Origin: Morella rubra
Lineage: Eukaryota > Streptophyta > Magnoliopsida > Fagales > Myricaceae
Length of the DNA: 64,000 nt
Reading direction: 5' to 3'
NCBI GenBank assembly: GCA_003952965.2
Contig: CM025856.1
Location: 12,037,082 to 12,101,081, forward strand
The stretch's first letter is position 1, and each line of letters opens with the position of its first letter. Positions 61,338 to 64,000 of the stretch are shown here, piece after piece. Made by a program: the position numbers and the translations under genes. The notes under the pieces are model-generated. The model saw nothing but the letters and a program-made list of their open reading frames with translations, did not search any database and was not told where the DNA came from.

Positions 61338-62699
61338 TCACCACTTTTTGGTTACCTTTGCACGCTTCAGATCTGGACTCGAAGATACCCCACCCTCCTC
61401 AATACACCGCTTCTGACTAGAGCTTGTAAACTTTTCAACTCCATCAACGTGATTAGAGTACGGGAGCTCCACCTGTCCAAATACACGTGCATCACTAGGC
61501 CCATTATGGACCCCATAACTAAGTTCCGTAGCACCCACCATGTTAGACTCCTTGCCACATGCAATATTCAGCCCAACCGAAGCATCTCGACCCAAAGATA
61601 ACACATCCAAAGAAGAACTTTTGTCCTCCAGAGGTTGAAATTTTTTCAAAGTAATTGGATTATTTGGCGCCAATGTATTTGAAAGCTCCAAAAATTGCTC
61701 CTGTCCCAAAACCACGGAATTGCTAGTTCGCCCCAAATCCCTACGCGTATCAAGCATTGCATGTAACCGATTATTGAAAGCTGTCATATTACCATTCGAT
61801 TCACAGTGAGGTGCAGCCTGTAGCTTGCCCAAAACGCTAGGATTACCAGCCTGAATCTGGGGAGTAGAAGACACCCTCGATTGCCTATCTACCGCACTAG
61901 CCACCAATGGTAACCTCGTAGGAACTGACTGTTGTCAAATCTCCATATTCGAAAGATCCTGAGCACCACCCCACCAATGTTCTCCAGAGGGAACCAACAG
62001 AGAAGTGCATCTCATTTTTTCAGTCAATGCAGAATGCAAGGGATGTGGAGGATTTTGATAACAGGCATCAATTGTGTGATCAATAAGGCCATAATGAACA
62101 CAAAATGATGACAATCTCTCATACTTGAAACTTATCCACACAAATCTGCCATCCTCCCTGAAAAATTTAAAACCTGGCTCCAACAGCTTTGAGGAAGGAA
62201 ATCAAATCTTTAAGCGAATAAACGACTGATACTTATCAAGATCATCTAACTCCAAAATCAGCCCTAGCATATTCCCAATAAGCCGCGCATTATATTCGTC
62301 CACAATCTCCAACGGCAAACCATGGATTTGGACCCAAAACTCCACAGAAGATAAATCCACTTCATTTAACATTTTGGATGGATCCCACTCCTTTAGAACC
62401 ATATAAGAACCCTTGAAATTCCAAAGGCCTTGTGAAAATATTCGATCCTTCTCCTCTGGTGTAGCAAAGGTAAATATGAACAGATTCAAACCTGCATCCT
62501 CAATCTTCAAGTTCTTAACAAACCGCCAACCTGACATAATTATCGACTGAATAAGGTGAAACGGGTACACCTTCTTTGAAACCAATCGACCCACAAGAGA
62601 TGCCTTCCGTTTATCATTTGCTTTAGTACGATTGGGCTTCAGCAGACCAGCGAGATCATTCCAGGACAGTTGCCTGGTTTTCTCAATTATCTCCTCCAT
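61338..62699 (-). pseudogene. LINE ORF1: DUF4283 gag-like protein with zinc-knuckle remnant
   Basis: One frame of 454 codons interrupted by only two in-frame TGA codons, ending at 62202 and 61935. Residues 1-165 are the DUF4283 domain (SLVGRLVSKK, FATPEEKDRIFSQGLWNFKG, SSVEFWVQIHGLP). Then comes DGRFVWISFKYERLSSFC with a knuckle reading CVHYGLIDHTIDAC, in which the second Cys of CX2CX4HX4C is Tyr. The C-terminal part is Ser/Asn-rich with a basic end, SSPDLKRAKVTKKW. In L1 elements this protein binds the RNA. Confidence 0.88.
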
Positions 62700-62712
62700 C
62701 AAGGCAACAACA

Positions 62713-63070
62713 TGTTAGAACCCAGAGATGCCGAACAGAGAGAGAGTAAGAGAAAATGAGAATCTCATTGTATTCGAAATTAATCTTCGCTATCTGTACA
62801 ATGCAAGCTTAAATGCAAAAGGGAAAGAGAAAGAGAAATACTAAAGGTACAAACATAAACAAAGAAATAAGTACATATATGGCAAAGAAATAAAAGAGCA
62901 AACAAAAAGAGAATCAGTGTGAGTGCTACGTCTAGAGAGTAGGTGGGTGCAAATGGCTACATGGCAGGAGGCTACAGCTCGGTAGCACAATGCCTGACAT
63001 CTGGAAAGGAAGATGAGGAATCCTCTACAGGAGAGTTTTTGCTAAGCTGGAAAATCTGCTTCCTTTGATA
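62713..63070 (-). repeat. Probable 3' LTR of the Ty1/copia element
   Basis: Lies directly after the polypurine tract ttgagggggag that follows the pol stop. In element sense it runs from tatcaaaggaagc to ctgggttctaaca. The 3' end has the usual ...CA, but the 5' end reads TA instead of TG. It contains a TATA-like and T-rich middle and agagagag near the 3' end. The 5' LTR is outside the window, so the boundary is inferred. Confidence 0.65.
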
Positions 63071-63077
63071 CTCCCCC

Positions 63078-64000
63078 TCAAGATGGGCGTAAAAAGTTCA
63101 TGATGCCCATCTTGGACAGTAACGATAAGAAATTGGCAGTAGGTAGTGTCTTAGTAAGTACGTCTGCCAATTGGAAATGTGAGATCACATGAACGGGGGA
63201 AATTATGCCAACAAGAACCTTTTCCCTTACAAAATGACAATCCAATTCAACATGCTTAGTTCTCTTGTGGAAAATGAGGTTCTTGGTAAGGTGTATGGCT
63301 GCCTAGTTGTCATAATATAGGAGAGTAGGCTGTGAATGCTGAATATGGAAATCCTTGAGTAAAGCAAGTAACCAAACAATCTCACAAGATGTGTGAGCTA
63401 AGGCACGGTATTCAGACTCTGCAGATGAACGAGATACCGTGGCCTGTTTCTTGGATTTCCAGCTAATCAAAGAGTCACCAATAAAAACACAGAAACCAGT
63501 TACTAATCTTCGAGTATCAGGGCAAGCAGCCCAGTCAGAGTCACTAAAAGCCTTCAAGTGCAAAGGGGACTGAGAAGACAAGAAAATACCTTGCCTTATC
63601 GATCCTTTGAGATACTTAAGGACCCGACAAGCTGCCTTTAGATGAACTTGTGCTGGTTTGTCTAAGAATTGACTCAAAACATTCACTTTGTAGGTGATGT
63701 CAGGCCGAGTAATGTTGAGGTAAATCAATTTGCCAATCAATCTTCTGTAGGCAGTGATATCTTTAAGTAAATTATCTGTACAATATGACATTTTGTGGTT
63801 AAGTTCAATGGGAGTAGAGACAGTTTTACTGCCCAGAAGACCAGATTCTTCAAGCAATTCAAGGGTATATTTCCTTTGGCAGATGTGGATTCCAGAAGAA
63901 GAGCATGCCACTTCTAAACCAAGGAAATATTTAAGAGCACCTAGGTCTTTGATTTTAAACTTTCTGTGAAGGTAATGCTTCAAGGATTGAATGGCAGACA
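63078..64000 (-). pseudogene. Copia pol end: reverse transcriptase C-terminus and RNase H, with a nonsense codon
   Basis: The reading from 64000 down shows [19 protein letters not shown] (end of reverse transcriptase), [20 protein letters not shown], then the RNase H hallmarks [38 protein letters not shown] and YYDN. A TAG at 63303-63305 then interrupts where the family has a codon before AAIHL. The same frame continues through KRTKHVELDCHFVREK and LADVLTKTLP to the natural stop at 63078-63080. The gene is thus a single-nonsense relic, and its 5' part is outside the window. Confidence 0.9.

Larger units (their letters stand above)
57021..62702 (-). mobile_element. L1-type LINE retrotransposon, nearly full length, inactive
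   Basis: Reading the minus strand from 62699 to 57021, the domains come in the order of plant L1 elements: DUF4283 gag with a zinc-knuckle region, apurinic-type endonuclease, reverse transcriptase, and a C-terminal RNase H-like domain. Numerous stops and frameshifts, and changed catalytic residues, show that it is dead. No poly(A) tail or target duplication was recognised. The 5' untranslated region is missing: the copia LTR ends 13 bp upstream of the gag ATG. Confidence 0.92.
62713..64000 (-). mobile_element. Ty1/copia LTR retrotransposon, 3' part (runs off the right edge)
   Basis: 3' LTR plus the end of pol on the minus strand. It sits immediately beside the LINE gag start, as if it had inserted into the LINE's 5' end or the two were juxtaposed by deletion. 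The target duplication cannot be tested because the other end is beyond 64000. Confidence 0.9.

Noticed and set aside
1..64000. tRNA, rRNA or small RNA genes
   Set aside because: I looked for tRNA-like arms and rRNA-like blocks by eye and saw none convincing. A covariance-model scan would be needed to exclude small RNAs.

Overview
This is nuclear DNA of a flowering plant, most likely a eudicot. Evidence: AT-rich spacers, GT-AG introns of 70 bp to 3 kb, plant-specific protein families (kinesin-14, a plastid phytyl-ester-synthase-type acyltransferase), and plant LINE and Ty1/copia relics. The species cannot be named from the sequence. No bacterial, CRISPR or RNA-gene signal was seen.

Layout. 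1-1037 (minus): the 5' half of a kinesin-14 motor gene running off the left edge. 1.04-8.9 kb: leader, promoter and repeat-littered spacer. 9.1-20.6 kb (plus): a complete 17-coding-exon WD40 gene, orthologous to WDR48/UAF1 (Arabidopsis At3g05090 type, 764 aa), with a 2.2-kb leader intron and one GC-AG intron. 20.6-23.6 kb: spacer. 23.6-35.7 kb (plus): a complete 13-coding-exon esterase/acyltransferase gene of the phytyl ester synthase (PES) family, 709 aa. 38.1-39.2 kb: a frameshifted gene for a Tyr/Lys/Pro-repeat protein.

32.7-55.9 kb is a layered tandem segmental duplication. Unit A (32.7-41.45 kb) holds PES exons 10-13, the repeat-protein gene and a non-coding tail. It recurs nearly identically as unit C (46.8-55.67 kb). 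Between them lie an older, diverged copy of the tail (42.03-43.29 kb) and a short unit B (44.2-46.8 kb) with only PES exons 10-11. The left boundaries of B and C both fall at or inside a palindromic MITE-like element. Unit C additionally carries a clean 162-bp MITE insertion, with target duplication, that is absent from A.

57.0-62.7 kb (minus) is a nearly full-length but dead L1-type LINE: DUF4283 gag, endonuclease, reverse transcriptase and RNase H. Its 5' end abuts the 3' LTR and pol end of a Ty1/copia element that continues past the right edge.

Functionally, the three intact genes are unrelated housekeeping genes: a microtubule motor, a deubiquitinase-cofactor-type WD40 protein and a plastid lipid acyltransferase. 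Nothing suggests a gene cluster. The unusual biology is the young, MITE-bounded duplication. It created a promoterless copy of the PES acyltransferase half that is still intact in frame, and two independently decaying copies of the repeat-protein gene.
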